Source: Pseudalkalibacillus sp051842935
GTDB taxonomy: Bacteria; Bacillota; Bacilli; Bacillales; Fictibacillaceae
Reading direction: 5' to 3'
Assembly: GCF_051842935.1 (NCBI RefSeq)
Contig: NZ_JBPXRR010000001.1
Coordinates: 2,852,001 to 2,916,000 of the forward strand
DNA: 64,000 nucleotides
The translations under genes and the position numbers were made by a program. Position 1 is the first letter of the stretch. Each line of letters begins with the position of its first letter. This document shows positions 8,425 through 17,272 of the stretch, piece by piece. The notes under the pieces were generated by a model that did not search any database, was not told where the DNA came from, and saw only the letters and a program-made list of their open reading frames with translations.

Positions 8425-9891
8425 TCAAATGCCCCAGAAGCGTTGGATGATTTGTTGTTGCGTGATGTTGTTTTTTTGCTGGGTTGCGAGACTAGCAATT
8501 ACATATCCAAAGAAGGATAGGACGATTGGCACCACAACTGTGTGCATGCCTAACAAATTAGGTGCGTTCAGGTGTAAGAGCATGTATGAACCGACTCCGA
8601 CAATCATCGAAGTGAAGGCTCCGTAGGCGTTTCCTTTTTTCCAATAGAGGCCAAGAACGACCGGCCATATGAAGGCGGCTTCCAACCCTCCAAAGGCAAA
8701 CAGATTCAACCAGATTAATAGATCCGGCGGGTTTACTGCCATTAGGAATACGAGAATTCCGATAGCAGCTGTCACTGAAATGCTGATTGTTTTGACCTGA
8801 CGCTGTGAAGCTGTTGGTTTTACATAGTTCACATAAACGTCCTTGATAACAGCTGAACTGACTAGAAGTAGTAATGAATCCACAGTGGACATAACGGCTG
8901 CCATTGGTGCTGCAAGGACGATACCAGCAAGCCAGCCGGGCAAGACTTCAAGTGCCACTAGTGGCATTACCTTATCCCCTACTTCTACTCCAGGTATGAC
9001 GACACGGGCGAACACACCGATCAAATGCATACCAAGCATGATGAAACCTACGACAATCGTTCCGATAATCATCGCTTTGTGCATCGCTTTGGAATCCCGA
9101 TAGGACATGGCTCTTACCGAGACCTGTGGTAGACCGACGACTCCTATCCCTACTAGTATCCAGAAGGAAGACACAAACAAGGGAGTGAGTGAACGATCTG
9201 CTCCGAAAGGGGATACAAGGTCAGGGTTTTCTAAGGTGAGCTCTGTCATGATGTTGGAGAGCCCTCCGCCTGCAATGACTGTTCCGATAAGCAATAGTAA
9301 TGTTCCGATAAACATGACGATTCCCTGCAGGCTATCAGTTATGGCGACTGCTCGGAATCCCCCTATCACAACATAAACGAGGACAGAAGCCGCAAATATG
9401 AAAAGAGCAGTCGTATAAGAGAGTCCTGTAAAGCTTTCAATCAGCCTTGCCCCCCCAACCCATTGTGCTGCCATGGCACTGAAAAGGAAGATGACGATGC
9501 TGAATGCGGAAAGGAGTACAACCCATTTGCTTTGGTATCTTTCTTTTAGAAAATCGATCAGTGTAACTGCATTGATTTTACGAGCAACAATGGCAAACTT
9601 TTTACCTAAAACGGATAAAGTGAAGTAACCGGTCACGAGTTGCGACATAGCCAGTAGAACCCAACCAAGTCCCAGGTTATAGGCTACGCCAGGTCCTCCC
9701 ACAAAACTGCTCGCACTACCAAAGGTTGCTACCATCGTTAACGCTAAAACGAACCCGTTGAGCTGGCGGCTTCCAAGGAAGTATTCTTGTAGGAAGTCAG
9801 GCGCTTTTTGTATATGTTTAGATGCATAGGTTCCTATTAAAAACACCACCAAGAGAAAACCAAAGAGTGGAATGATGACTTCCCAATTCAT
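8425..9891 (-). CDS. panF: Sodium/pantothenate symporter PanF
   Basis: A 488-residue SSS-family transporter close to E. coli PanF (483 aa). Shared blocks include EYFLGSRQLNGFVLALTMVA, SASSFVGGPGVAYNLGLGWV, GIGVVGLPQVSVRAMSYRDS, LAAPMAAVMSTVDS and NLFAFGGLEAAFIWP. It brings pantothenate, the coenzyme A precursor, into the cell with sodium. It overlaps the upstream yhdT-like gene by 4 bp, the same yhdT-panF pairing as in E. coli. There are about 13 hydrophobic segments and no sign of decay. Repeat copy B begins right after the stop. Confidence 0.93.
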   Translation of the reverse strand: MNWEVIIPLFGFLLVVFLIGTYASKHIQKAPDFLQEYFLGSRQLNGFVLALTMVATFGSASSFVGGPGVAYNLGLGWVLLAMSQLVTGYFTLSVLGKKFAIVARKINAVTLIDFLKERYQSKWVVLLSAFSIVIFLFSAMAAQWVGGARLIESFTGLSYTTALFIFAASVLVYVVIGGFRAVAITDSLQGIVMFIGTLLLLIGTVIAGGGLSNIMTELTLENPDLVSPFGADRSLTPLFVSSFWILVGIGVVGLPQVSVRAMSYRDSKAMHKAMIIGTIVVGFIMLGMHLIGVFARVVIPGVEVGDKVMPLVALEVLPGWLAGIVLAAPMAAVMSTVDSLLLLVSSAVIKDVYVNYVKPTASQRQVKTISISVTAAIGILVFLMAVNPPDLLIWLNLFAFGGLEAAFIWPVVLGLYWKKGNAYGAFTSMIVGVGSYMLLHLNAPNLLGMHTVVVPIVLSFFGYVIASLATQQKNNITQQQIIQRFWGI

Positions 9892-10172
9892 TCAGACTCC
9901 TCCCTTCGGTCCTCGAATGGCACCTCTGTAAAGTAAAATTTAACCATTACAATGACGAGCAGAGAAAATAAGACGAATCCACCGATACAGCTGTAAAAGA
10001 ACCACGCAGGAAAGCCAAATATGTATGTATATTCTTCTGGATCCTTTCGCCCTAAACCATACGCGAAAGCAAACCACCAGATGAAATTGAGGATCGCTAA
10101 TCCAATACCGAATAACGCTTCACGGTTCGCTATACGGAAACGAGGATCCTCTTTGAACCTTTTTTCGTCCAT
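9888..10172 (-). CDS. yhdT: YhdT family small membrane protein (DUF997)
   Basis: A 94-residue protein with two hydrophobic segments (about 20-42 and 54-80) and the aromatic-rich NFIWWFAFAYGLG and FPAWFFYSCIGG blocks typical of YhdT/DUF997. It is translationally coupled to panF through a 4-bp overlap and is preceded by GAGGG 9 bp before the ATG. The family regularly sits upstream of panF and probably assists the symporter. Its biochemical role is not established. Confidence 0.85.
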   Translation of the reverse strand: MDEKRFKEDPRFRIANREALFGIGLAILNFIWWFAFAYGLGRKDPEEYTYIFGFPAWFFYSCIGGFVLFSLLVIVMVKFYFTEVPFEDRREESE

Positions 10173-10251
10173 ATTGTATCCCTCAAATCAATTTTTGAAG
10201 TTTTGTCCTATTTTACCAAACCTAACGTTTAAACTCGATCTTTAAAATGAT

Positions 10252-10279
10252 TTGGTTCAAGCCAAGCTTACTGTATAAT
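10252..10279 (+). promoter_or_regulatory. Sigma-A promoter of the LCP gene
   Basis: TTGGTT (10252-10257) and a consensus TATAAT (10274-10279) are 16 bp apart. The ATG is about 34 bp downstream of the -10 box. Confidence 0.6.
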
Positions 10280-10312
10280 TGCATTATAAGACAAAGAGAA
10301 GCGAGGCTATTT

Positions 10313-11260
10313 ATGTTGAAAAAGTTTATTTGGGCATTGGTCATCGTAGTTGGGATTGCTGTGATTGGAGTTGCTGGGTATGCCTACTATTTATATGATT
10401 CGGTGAAAGATACAGCTGAGAACATTCACGAACCGATTGATCCAGAACGTGAAAAGGCGGTTCCGAAACCGAAAGTAAATGATAAAGAAGCTCCTGAACC
10501 CATCTCAATTTTATTGATGGGAGTCGATGAACGTGAAAACGATCAGGGACGTTCAGATACAATGATTGTCATGACTGTAAATCCAAAGGAAGAGTCCATG
10601 ATCATGTTCAATATCCCGAGGGATACACGTACAGAAATCATAGGGATGGATTTTGACGATAAAATCAATCATGCTTATGCCTTTGGCGGCACGAAAATGG
10701 CAGTTGAAACGGTTGAGAACTTCTTGGACATCCCTATCAATTATTACGTTCAAGTGAATATGGAGTCCTTCCAGGATATTGTTGATGCGGTTGGCGGGGT
10801 GACCGTTGATAATGGTTTAACTTTTTCATATGGAGGATACTCGTTCCCACAAGGTGAAATTAAGCTGGATTCAGGTAAGGAAGCTCTTGCGTATGTTCGG
10901 ATGAGAAAGCAAGATCCAAAAGGCGATCTAGGACGTAACGAGCGTCAACGCCAGGTGATCAAGGCCGTCATTGACAAAGGGGCTCGAGCTTCTTCCATTA
11001 CAAAGTTTGATGATGTGCTGAATGTTATTAGTGAAAATGTAAAAACAAACATCACGTTCTCTGAAATGAAAGATATCCAATCGAATTATAAAGAGGCTAG
11101 AAAAGAATTAGAAACGTTTGAAGTGGAAGCTCAAGAAACTTATATTAATGAAATCTTCTATTACATCGTTCCAGAGGAAGAGCGTAATAAAATCAGCGAT
11201 AGATTAAAAGAACATTTGAATATTAAAAGTACCGCTTCTGAAAGTGATGAAGCAGCTTAA
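10313..11260 (+). CDS. LytR-CpsA-Psr (LCP) family cell-wall glycopolymer ligase
   Basis: A 315-residue protein with a short cytoplasmic start, one transmembrane helix (about 5-27) and an extracellular LCP domain. LCP marks are LLMGVDERENDQGRSDTMIV, the arginine motif NIPRDTR, KINHAYAFGG, VDAVGGVTVDNG and YVRMRKQDPKGDLGRNERQRQV. These enzymes attach teichoic acid or similar polymers to peptidoglycan. The start chosen is ATG 10313, with GCGAGG upstream; an in-frame extension to 10247 overlaps the promoter. B. subtilis has three paralogues (TagT, TagU, TagV) and I cannot say which is orthologous. A strong terminator follows. Confidence 0.9.
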   Translation: MLKKFIWALVIVVGIAVIGVAGYAYYLYDSVKDTAENIHEPIDPEREKAVPKPKVNDKEAPEPISILLMGVDERENDQGRSDTMIVMTVNPKEESMIMFNIPRDTRTEIIGMDFDDKINHAYAFGGTKMAVETVENFLDIPINYYVQVNMESFQDIVDAVGGVTVDNGLTFSYGGYSFPQGEIKLDSGKEALAYVRMRKQDPKGDLGRNERQRQVIKAVIDKGARASSITKFDDVLNVISENVKTNITFSEMKDIQSNYKEARKELETFEVEAQETYINEIFYYIVPEEERNKISDRLKEHLNIKSTASESDEAA

Positions 11261-11277
11261 AGAAAAGCATTCATAAC

Positions 11278-11306
11278 AAAAGACTCGTTGATGACGAGTC
11301 TTTTTT
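11278..11306. terminator. Bidirectional terminator
   Basis: agactcgt (11281-11288) pairs with acgagtct, followed by a T run. An A run on the other side lets it serve the minus-strand gene at 11307 too. Confidence 0.8.
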
Positions 11307-11579
11307 CTATACATAATAAAATATTGATGCCAAGAACGATAAAAAAATACCAATGAGGAATATAAATACAGTGTGGAAAAGGCATTTGAACATAAATATT
11401 TGTTTAGAAAAAAATGCGAAATAAAATGTACTACCTATACTGATGGCCAACCATAAATAATATAAAAACTCATTAACAAAGCCCCAGGCAAATAATAGAG
11501 CAAAGAAAATAGTGATAAACGTATTTATTAAAAATGAACTAATCATAACGATAAGATCCAATACCTTAATATCCCACAC
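11307..11579 (-). CDS. Small hydrophobic membrane protein (90 aa)
   Basis: Almost the whole product is hydrophobic and could form three transmembrane helices (about 6-30, 34-55, 65-88). The start is GTG at 11579 with a G-rich ribosome-binding sequence upstream. No family is recognised and there are no charged motifs suggesting transport. It shares a terminator with the convergent LCP gene. The reading frame is intact and uses the host's AT-rich codons, so it may be genuine, but support rests on composition only. Confidence 0.5.
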   Translation of the reverse strand: MWDIKVLDLIVMISSFLINTFITIFFALLFAWGFVNEFLYYLWLAISIGSTFYFAFFSKQIFMFKCLFHTVFIFLIGIFLSFLASIFYYV

Positions 11580-11778
11580 CTTTAAAGCCCCCTAGACACA
11601 CTGTCTATCCTTATTTTACCACAAAGAACCCTTCTTCCTATTCGGGATACTTATCATTACACTTTATTATCAAAATATAAAATTTTTGTTTCATTTTCAT
11701 TAAAAACATAGTTTGAGTTTTGGGTATATATGGGAAATGTTCTGTAATAAAACTTTTAGGAGGGGTACTATCTTTGGG

Positions 11779-13293
11779 TTGAAAAACAAGGGACTTTTTC
11801 TGGTTGTCATAGGTTTAGCACTGTTGTTGATATTAACGATACCAAAATCCGCCTCAGCTATACATATGGATCGGATTTCAGGTGAAAACAGATATGAGAC
11901 TGCCGTAGAAATTTCTCAAAACGGATGGCCTGATGGCTCAAACACGGTAGTTCTCGCAAGGGGATATGAATTCCCTGATGCGATTGCTGGAGCACCCCTT
12001 GCTTATCAAGAAGATGCTCCAATATTATTGACAGATAATGATTATTTAACACAGGTCACAAAAGATGAGATTGAGCGATTAGAAGCGAATCGAGTGATTT
12101 TACTCGGTGGAGAAGCAGCACTTTCCTCTAGAATTGAATCTGAATTAAACTCAATGGGTCTTGAAACCAAGCGTATATCAGGTAAAAATCGATACGAAAC
12201 GTCTGTAGAGATTGCTAGAGAACTAGGTTCAAGTGATACTGCAGTAGTGGCTTATGGAGGTAATTATCCTGATGCCCTTTCCGCAGCACCTTACGCAGCT
12301 AGACAAGGATTCCCAATCTTGTTAACAAGAACGAATGAAATTCCGTCTGCAGTAAATCAATTTAAAGATCGGTTTAATAAGTCCTATATTCTAGGTGGTC
12401 ATGGCGTTATTTCAGAAAGCGTTGCAAACGATTTCAATGGAGCTGAAAGATTAGCTGGTGGAGATCGTTTTGAAACATCGAAAGAAATTCTAGAAGTCTT
12501 CCAAATGGGAGATGCGGACGAAGCGTATGTAGCAACGGGGTATGATTTTGCAGACGCCTTGACTGGCTCCATTTTAGCGGCGAAAACAAATGACCCGATT
12601 CTTTTAGCAGAAAAAAATTATGTACCGAACCCTACGAAATTGTATGTTGATGACAGAGGGCTAAATAACTTTACTGTATTCGGTGGATACAATGCTATTG
12701 ATCAGTATGTTGATACAGAGCTTGCAAATCCAATTCAATTACTACTTGTTAATAAAAGAAGAAATATCCCTGCAAGTTACGAGCCAGAGAGATTAGTAGA
12801 ACCAAATGTACGCTTCTCTCCGAATGTTTCAGAGAATGACAATAAGCGTTTGATGAACTCAATTGCAGAAGGACATTTAGAACGTTTATTTGATGCAGCC
12901 TGGAACGATGGTATGGAATTATATGCTCAATCAGGTTATCGCTCATATGAACGTCAACAAGAAATTCACCGCTATTACACTCGAGAATATGGTGAAGACT
13001 ATGCCGATCGTGTAAGTGCAGAACCTGGGCACAGTGAACATCAAACTGGACTTGCAATGGACGTGACGAGTCCTGCAGTTAATTATCAGTTGGTTGAAGA
13101 GTTTGGTGATACGGAAGAAGGCCGTTGGGTTGAACGGAATGCACATCGATTCGGATTTATTATCCGTTACCCTGAGGGTGAAGAAGATGTAACAGGCTAC
13201 AAGTATGAACCATGGCACTTACGTTATGTGGGTGAATCAGTAGCTCGTTATATGAAAGCCAACAACAAGGTCTTGGAAGAATACTTGAGATAG
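11779..13293 (+). CDS. Secreted CWB2-repeat D-alanyl-D-alanine carboxypeptidase (VanY/M15B)
   Basis: A 504-residue product from a TTG start (11779). AGGAGGGG lies 13 bp upstream and a signal peptide follows immediately, ending near ASA (residue 27). Residues about 30-310 contain three cell-wall-binding CWB2 repeats, each starting near an ISGENRYET, ISGKNRYETS or LAGGDRFETS block. Residues about 330-495 form an M15B peptidase with the zinc motif SEHQTGLAMD and the C-terminal EPWHLRYVG. It should bind the wall and trim the terminal D-Ala of peptidoglycan stem peptides. An in-frame extension to ATG 11737 is possible but would put residues ahead of the signal peptide. It stands alone and ends in a strong terminator. 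Confidence 0.88.
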   Translation: MKNKGLFLVVIGLALLLILTIPKSASAIHMDRISGENRYETAVEISQNGWPDGSNTVVLARGYEFPDAIAGAPLAYQEDAPILLTDNDYLTQVTKDEIERLEANRVILLGGEAALSSRIESELNSMGLETKRISGKNRYETSVEIARELGSSDTAVVAYGGNYPDALSAAPYAARQGFPILLTRTNEIPSAVNQFKDRFNKSYILGGHGVISESVANDFNGAERLAGGDRFETSKEILEVFQMGDADEAYVATGYDFADALTGSILAAKTNDPILLAEKNYVPNPTKLYVDDRGLNNFTVFGGYNAIDQYVDTELANPIQLLLVNKRRNIPASYEPERLVEPNVRFSPNVSENDNKRLMNSIAEGHLERLFDAAWNDGMELYAQSGYRSYERQQEIHRYYTREYGEDYADRVSAEPGHSEHQTGLAMDVTSPAVNYQLVEEFGDTEEGRWVERNAHRFGFIIRYPEGEEDVTGYKYEPWHLRYVGESVARYMKANNKVLEEYLR

Positions 13294-13308
13294 ATTCATG
13301 TAATATTT

Positions 13309-13355
13309 ATAGAAGATGCTACAAACTACATGCTTATAGCATCTTCTATTTTTTT
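13309..13355 (+). terminator. Terminator of the CWB2-VanY gene
   Basis: Long inverted arms at 13309-13321 and 13337-13349 (tagcatcttctat) run into a T stretch at 13349-13355. Confidence 0.85.
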
Positions 13356-13503
13356 ACCAGGGTCAAGTGTACTAATTAACTAAAAATGATAAATAGACTA
13401 ATGTTCCTGTTTTACAATTTATTACATATTATGTATTTACTTGGGATATTTTGTTGTGTAACTTTATTCTAGATAAAAAAAATTAATCTAGAGGTGAAGA
13501 AAA

Positions 13504-13944
13504 ATGAAAAACTGGTTCAAGTTCATTACTGTTTTTGCTTTGACTGTAATGGTCATCGCAACTGTTACACCAACTTATGCAAGCGCATATTCAAAAACTA
13601 CAACACCGAGTACTGTTACTAAAATTAAAGCCCCTGCACCTATTAAGGGTCCAAGTCCCGGAAAAGAAGCTGAGCCTCAAATTTGGGTTTCTATTGGTAA
13701 AAAAGCCGTCGTCCTAGCTGTTCGTCATGGGGGATTCGCACTAAGTAATTTAATAAAGAAAATTCCTTATCGGTGGGCACAGAGTTCAAGTAAATCGATA
13801 GCAAAATACGGAAATAAAGCCGCAAATGTCATTGAAGAAATTAACAATTTTACTGAGACAGGAGTAACTTTAGGACTAGTTAAAGCTGGTATTCCACCAT
13901 CAGATGCTAGGAACATCGCTAAATTTGTTTGTTTTTTCTTATAA
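13504..13944 (+). CDS. Small secreted basic protein, possible antimicrobial peptide precursor
   Basis: A 146-residue protein with a clear signal peptide (MKNWFKFITVFALTVMVIA, cleavage near YASA). A Pro/Lys-rich spacer (about 35-58) follows, then a basic amphipathic C-terminal region (about 60-146) ending in a hydrophobic, Cys-containing tail (KFVCFFL). It has a good ribosome-binding site (AGAGGTGAAG). I do not recognise the family. The architecture of export signal, spacer and cationic amphipathic domain, with a membrane protein encoded next door behind a hairpin, is what a secreted toxin or bacteriocin and its immunity protein would look like. That is an inference only. Confidence 0.6.
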   Translation: MKNWFKFITVFALTVMVIATVTPTYASAYSKTTTPSTVTKIKAPAPIKGPSPGKEAEPQIWVSIGKKAVVLAVRHGGFALSNLIKKIPYRWAQSSSKSIAKYGNKAANVIEEINNFTETGVTLGLVKAGIPPSDARNIAKFVCFFL

Positions 13945-13980
13945 ATGAAATAGTATACTTATATGTAAATATGATTTGGA

Positions 13981-14018
13981 GAGAGTGGACTTAGCCTTAT
14001 TGGTTGTCTACTCTCTTT
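13981..14018 (+). terminator. Intercistronic hairpin
   Basis: gagagtggac (13981-13990) can pair, with one G-T pair, with gtctactctc (about 14006-14015), followed by a short T stretch. It lies between the secreted protein and membrane protein genes and could cause partial termination, lowering expression of the second gene. Confidence 0.45.
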
Positions 14019-14036
14019 CAATATCGGAGGATTACT

Positions 14037-14546
14037 ATGGAACTCTTCATAACAGCAATGATTATATTCTTTATTATACTCCCATTATTTTTTATCTTTA
14101 TTTACAAATCTGAAAGAAAAGAAAATAATAATGTGAGAATACCGATGACAATATTTGTTTCAAGTATTCTCTCTTTGATTATTACCATCACTATTACGGC
14201 ATTAATTGTGGTTGTTACTGGATCTGCAAGCTTGGTTTCTTCGTTATTCAAGATAGATATCTCTAAAACAGAGCTTATCATAATGGGTGTGGCTCTAGTT
14301 CTTTCTAATCTCACAGTAGATAATGTTATAATAACTATCTTAAAATATTTTGTAGGAGATAATCAATTCTATAGTTTAGTAGGATTATTTCTTTACCGTA
14401 TGTTTCTGCTCTCACTTATATGTATTTTAATGTCAATTAGTTTAGAATTTACAGTACTTATATCAACTAGTGTACCTTCAATACTATTACTCTTTGAATA
14501 TCTAGTACCAAAAATGATTGATACTAAAGGAAAACAAAACCTCTAA
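14037..14546 (+). CDS. Polytopic membrane protein, possible partner or immunity protein
   Basis: A 169-residue protein starting at ATG 14037 behind CGGAGG. Four or five hydrophobic segments (about 4-24, 35-65, 75-95, 105-125, 128-155) are joined by short charged loops. No family is recognised. It lies 92 bp downstream of the small secreted protein gene in the same direction, separated by a hairpin. Immunity proteins for membrane-active peptides are often of this type, but nothing in the sequence proves it. Confidence 0.55.
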   Translation: MELFITAMIIFFIILPLFFIFIYKSERKENNNVRIPMTIFVSSILSLIITITITALIVVVTGSASLVSSLFKIDISKTELIIMGVALVLSNLTVDNVIITILKYFVGDNQFYSLVGLFLYRMFLLSLICILMSISLEFTVLISTSVPSILLLFEYLVPKMIDTKGKQNL

Positions 14547-14644
14547 ATATTTATTACCCTTCAAACTTCATTAAGATTGACTAGGTCCATTAAGGGGTAT
14601 ATTTGTGGTGTGTGTAAATGTGGTATCGTGAGGTGATTAATGTA

Positions 14645-15526
14645 ATGAAGAAGGCCATGATTATTGTAAACCCGTCTTCTGGTAAGGAAGAGGCTGAGGC
14701 TAATCAGCATAAAGTTGAGGAAGTGCTTCGGAATAAAGGTTATGATGTCATTGTTAAGCTGACAAAGAAACAGCTCGATGCAATGGAGTTTGCAAGAACT
14801 TCTTGTGAAGAAGCATTTGATGTGGTTGTTTCCATGGGTGGGGATGGGACGTTGAACGAAACGGTCAATGGTTTGGCGGATCAAAAGCATTGTCCAAAGT
14901 TCGGGATCATCCCGATGGGTACGGTGAACGATTTCGCGCGGGCTTTACACATCCCTACGAAATTTGAAGATGCATTAGGATTGATCCAGCAAGGCGAAAC
15001 ACGTGCTGTCGATATCGGGAAAGTGAATGATGGTTACTTTATGAATATTGCAGCGGTTGGAGCTATCGCAGAAGCTACATATGAGGTATCACCGAAACAG
15101 AAAACGATGCTCGGACCACTTGCATATATGTTGGAAGGCCTTAAAACGCTGAGCTCTAAAAAAGCATATGATATCCACCTCAAACATGATCACGGTGAAT
15201 GGAAAGGCGATGCATTGCTTGTTTTAGCGGCGTTGACAAATTCAGTTGGAGGCTTTGAAAAGCTTGCACCCGATGCGGAGGTGGATGACGGGAAGCTGAA
15301 GTGCCTCGTAGTGCACGATATTGCATTACCAAAGTTCATCAAGATCGTGACTGAGTTGATTAGAGGAAAGCATGTGGAAGACGATGAAGTCGAGTACATC
15401 AGCACTTCACGGTTAGAGATTTCGTCTAGCGAGAAACTGCACTCCAATATTGATGGAGAAGAAGGAGACTTGCTTCCACTAAAGATCGAGATTTTACCGA
15501 GACATTTAGATATTTACGTTCCTTGA
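14645..15526 (+). CDS. Diacylglycerol kinase-like lipid kinase (YegS/DagK family)
   Basis: A 293-residue soluble kinase. The N-terminus has the nucleotide-binding NPSSGK block and the signature GGDGTLNETVNGL, followed by GTVNDFARALHIP. The C-terminal half contains the DGxLxCLV-type strand and an IDGEEGDLLPL-like end. Such enzymes phosphorylate diacylglycerol or related lipids at the membrane and recycle the diacylglycerol left by lipoteichoic acid synthesis. Start ATG 14645 lies 8 bp after AGGTGA; the longer version from 14618 is not supported. B. subtilis has several members (DgkB, BmrU, YtlR), so no symbol is given. A terminator follows. Confidence 0.88.
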   Translation: MKKAMIIVNPSSGKEEAEANQHKVEEVLRNKGYDVIVKLTKKQLDAMEFARTSCEEAFDVVVSMGGDGTLNETVNGLADQKHCPKFGIIPMGTVNDFARALHIPTKFEDALGLIQQGETRAVDIGKVNDGYFMNIAAVGAIAEATYEVSPKQKTMLGPLAYMLEGLKTLSSKKAYDIHLKHDHGEWKGDALLVLAALTNSVGGFEKLAPDAEVDDGKLKCLVVHDIALPKFIKIVTELIRGKHVEDDEVEYISTSRLEISSSEKLHSNIDGEEGDLLPLKIEILPRHLDIYVP

Positions 15527-15543
15527 CTTTGTCGTACATGTTG

Positions 15544-15580
15544 AAAAGTCCTTCATCGATTTTGATGAAGGACTTTTTTT
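15544..15580. terminator. Bidirectional terminator between convergent genes
   Basis: aagtccttcatc and gatgaaggactt form a strong hairpin with a long T run on the plus strand. It also covers the end of the minus-strand phospholipase D-like gene at 15592. Confidence 0.85.
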
Positions 15581-15591
15581 ATGGTGTTTTA

Positions 15592-17040
15592 TTAGTATGT
15601 TGTGAGTCGCAGGAACTTCTGCACCGCATAAACCCCTCTTTGCAGGAAGGTGAGCGTACCTGTATATTCATTAAAATCGACGGTGTACTTTCCTCCGTCG
15701 TTCGTCCAAAGTCGTTCGAAGTATGCGTCTACCTCTTGCACCACTTCAGAATCGTTCGGTCCCTGAATTTGCAGGTCCGCTTCGAGGTTGAAGGCTTCCA
15801 AGTTCCGCTTCGTGTAGTTAGCAGAGCCTGCGATGATGGTGGATTCCTTTTTACCCTTTATATAGAGCATTTTCGTGTGATACTGCTCCATGGTCGTGTT
15901 GTACCATCTGACGTCGACCTTGCCCCCTGAATCCTCTACCATTTCGGTTGCTACAGGGATGTTTGGTAGACCGGTTTTCTTGTTACCGAATGCCACCTGG
16001 TTGGGGTCGAGTATGATTTGCACATCCACTCCTCGTTTTGATGCTTTGATGAGTGGTTCAATTACCGATCGGTCAGCAATGTAGAACATACCGAGGCGGA
16101 TTTTCTGTCCGGGCAACGTTTTCTCAATCGCTTCAACGATATGCTTGTGCGCTTTCCCCTCTGTAAAATATTGCAGTTTGTACTGGCCTTCATTAGGATT
16201 GGCGTCCGGTTTCGGTTCGTATTTTGGAAGTTCAACGCCCTCTTCTGACATGTTCACTGCTGCTTGCTCCGCTTGGATGATTTCTTGTATGATCGGTCCT
16301 TTGATTTCAAATGCAACATTTCCATGATAACCGGATGCGTCATGTGGGTTTGCGGTTGATACCAGCGCCGTTTTGTCTGTCGCGACAATCTTACGATGGT
16401 TCGCTTTTACATTTAAAAGTTTCAAGTACGATCGAGCTGTCAATTCTGGAGCTGTGCTCGCAAACGGATTCATGATCCAGCCGTCACCCTTCTGACCGAA
16501 CCATTGGAAAAACATCCGCCATGCACCGGAGTATAGCGGTGTGGAATCACGCAGTCGATTCAAATTCGTGTAAACAACTTCTACCCCATGGTCCTCAAGC
16601 GTGGATAACAATTTAGATTCATAAGATCGGTAACCAGTATTGATTTCGTCTGAGATGAAGACAACCTTGATGTCTGGGTTCTGCTTTTTCTTTTCGATGA
16701 TCGCTTCAGCCAGATTCTCACTGATGGGTGGGAACTCTTTTTTCTTGTCATGGTAGCCGTTGAACATGAACATGTCGATCACGATGAACTCTTCCGCTTC
16801 GGAAATGATTTCATTGATTCGATTGAAAATGTTGAGCTCATGATTCAACTGATCGCCTTTTTTATAGGTCAGATCATAATAGAACTTCACGTCATCTACC
16901 TGATAGACTTCACTTTCGTAAGAAATCCCCTCTGGAAGGGGCTTGTACGTATGATAAATCATCGTCACTATGTAAATTAGAAGGAGAGCCCAAACTAAGC
17001 TCCATACCACTGTTTTCTTCTTAAACTGAATCTTTTTCAA
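15592..17040 (-). CDS. Phospholipase D / cardiolipin synthase-like membrane enzyme
   Basis: A 482-residue protein with one N-terminal transmembrane helix (about 8-30) and two phospholipase-D HxK motifs: NHRKIVATDKTALVSTANPHD in the middle and YHTKMLYIKGK with SANYTKRN near the C-terminus. This arrangement suits a phosphatidyl-transferase or phosphodiesterase acting at the membrane outer face. It differs from canonical ClsA, which has two N-terminal helices, so the exact reaction is open. Two TTG codons compete as start; 17040 has GGGGAG six bases upstream, while 17046 abuts it. The gene stands downstream of the 17.1-17.26 kb repeat cluster. Confidence 0.83.
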   Translation of the reverse strand: MKKIQFKKKTVVWSLVWALLLIYIVTMIYHTYKPLPEGISYESEVYQVDDVKFYYDLTYKKGDQLNHELNIFNRINEIISEAEEFIVIDMFMFNGYHDKKKEFPPISENLAEAIIEKKKQNPDIKVVFISDEINTGYRSYESKLLSTLEDHGVEVVYTNLNRLRDSTPLYSGAWRMFFQWFGQKGDGWIMNPFASTAPELTARSYLKLLNVKANHRKIVATDKTALVSTANPHDASGYHGNVAFEIKGPIIQEIIQAEQAAVNMSEEGVELPKYEPKPDANPNEGQYKLQYFTEGKAHKHIVEAIEKTLPGQKIRLGMFYIADRSVIEPLIKASKRGVDVQIILDPNQVAFGNKKTGLPNIPVATEMVEDSGGKVDVRWYNTTMEQYHTKMLYIKGKKESTIIAGSANYTKRNLEAFNLEADLQIQGPNDSEVVQEVDAYFERLWTNDGGKYTVDFNEYTGTLTFLQRGVYAVQKFLRLTTY

Positions 17041-17133
17041 CGACAACTCCCCATTTCTATATCTATTGGTTGATCTAAACAGTATCTATTAAACCTATTT
17101 ATTCCCCAAAATCAAGCTCGCGACACTTACTTG

Positions 17134-17240
17134 GTGCCAGGTACCAAAATTCCTCCCTACTCTCCCAACGGTTTCAAAATGGTACCTGGTACCGAATAGC
17201 GTCCTTACTCTCCCATGGGGTCAAAAAAAGTGCCAGGCAC
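17134..17240. repeat. 107-bp composite palindromic repeat, copy C (mirrored form)
   Basis: Arms gtgccaggtaccaaa (17134-17148) and aatggtacctggtac (17178-17192) form the 59-bp unit. The third arm begins at 17226, exactly 48 bp after the second, and ends gtgccaggcac at 17240. An extra arm-like sequence, ttgcctggcac, follows at 17254-17264. Confidence 0.8.
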
Positions 17241-17264
17241 CCTCTACTGTGGGTTGCCTGGCAC
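17223..17264 (-). terminator. Terminator of the nuclease/nucleotidase gene, built from repeat arms
   Basis: On the minus strand gtgccaggcaacc (17264-17252) pairs with ggtgcctggcac (17241-17230) and is followed by seven T (17229-17223). It lies 9 bp beyond the stop at 17273. The hairpin stem is made of repeat-family arms. Confidence 0.8.
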
Positions 17265-17272
17265 TTCAATGA

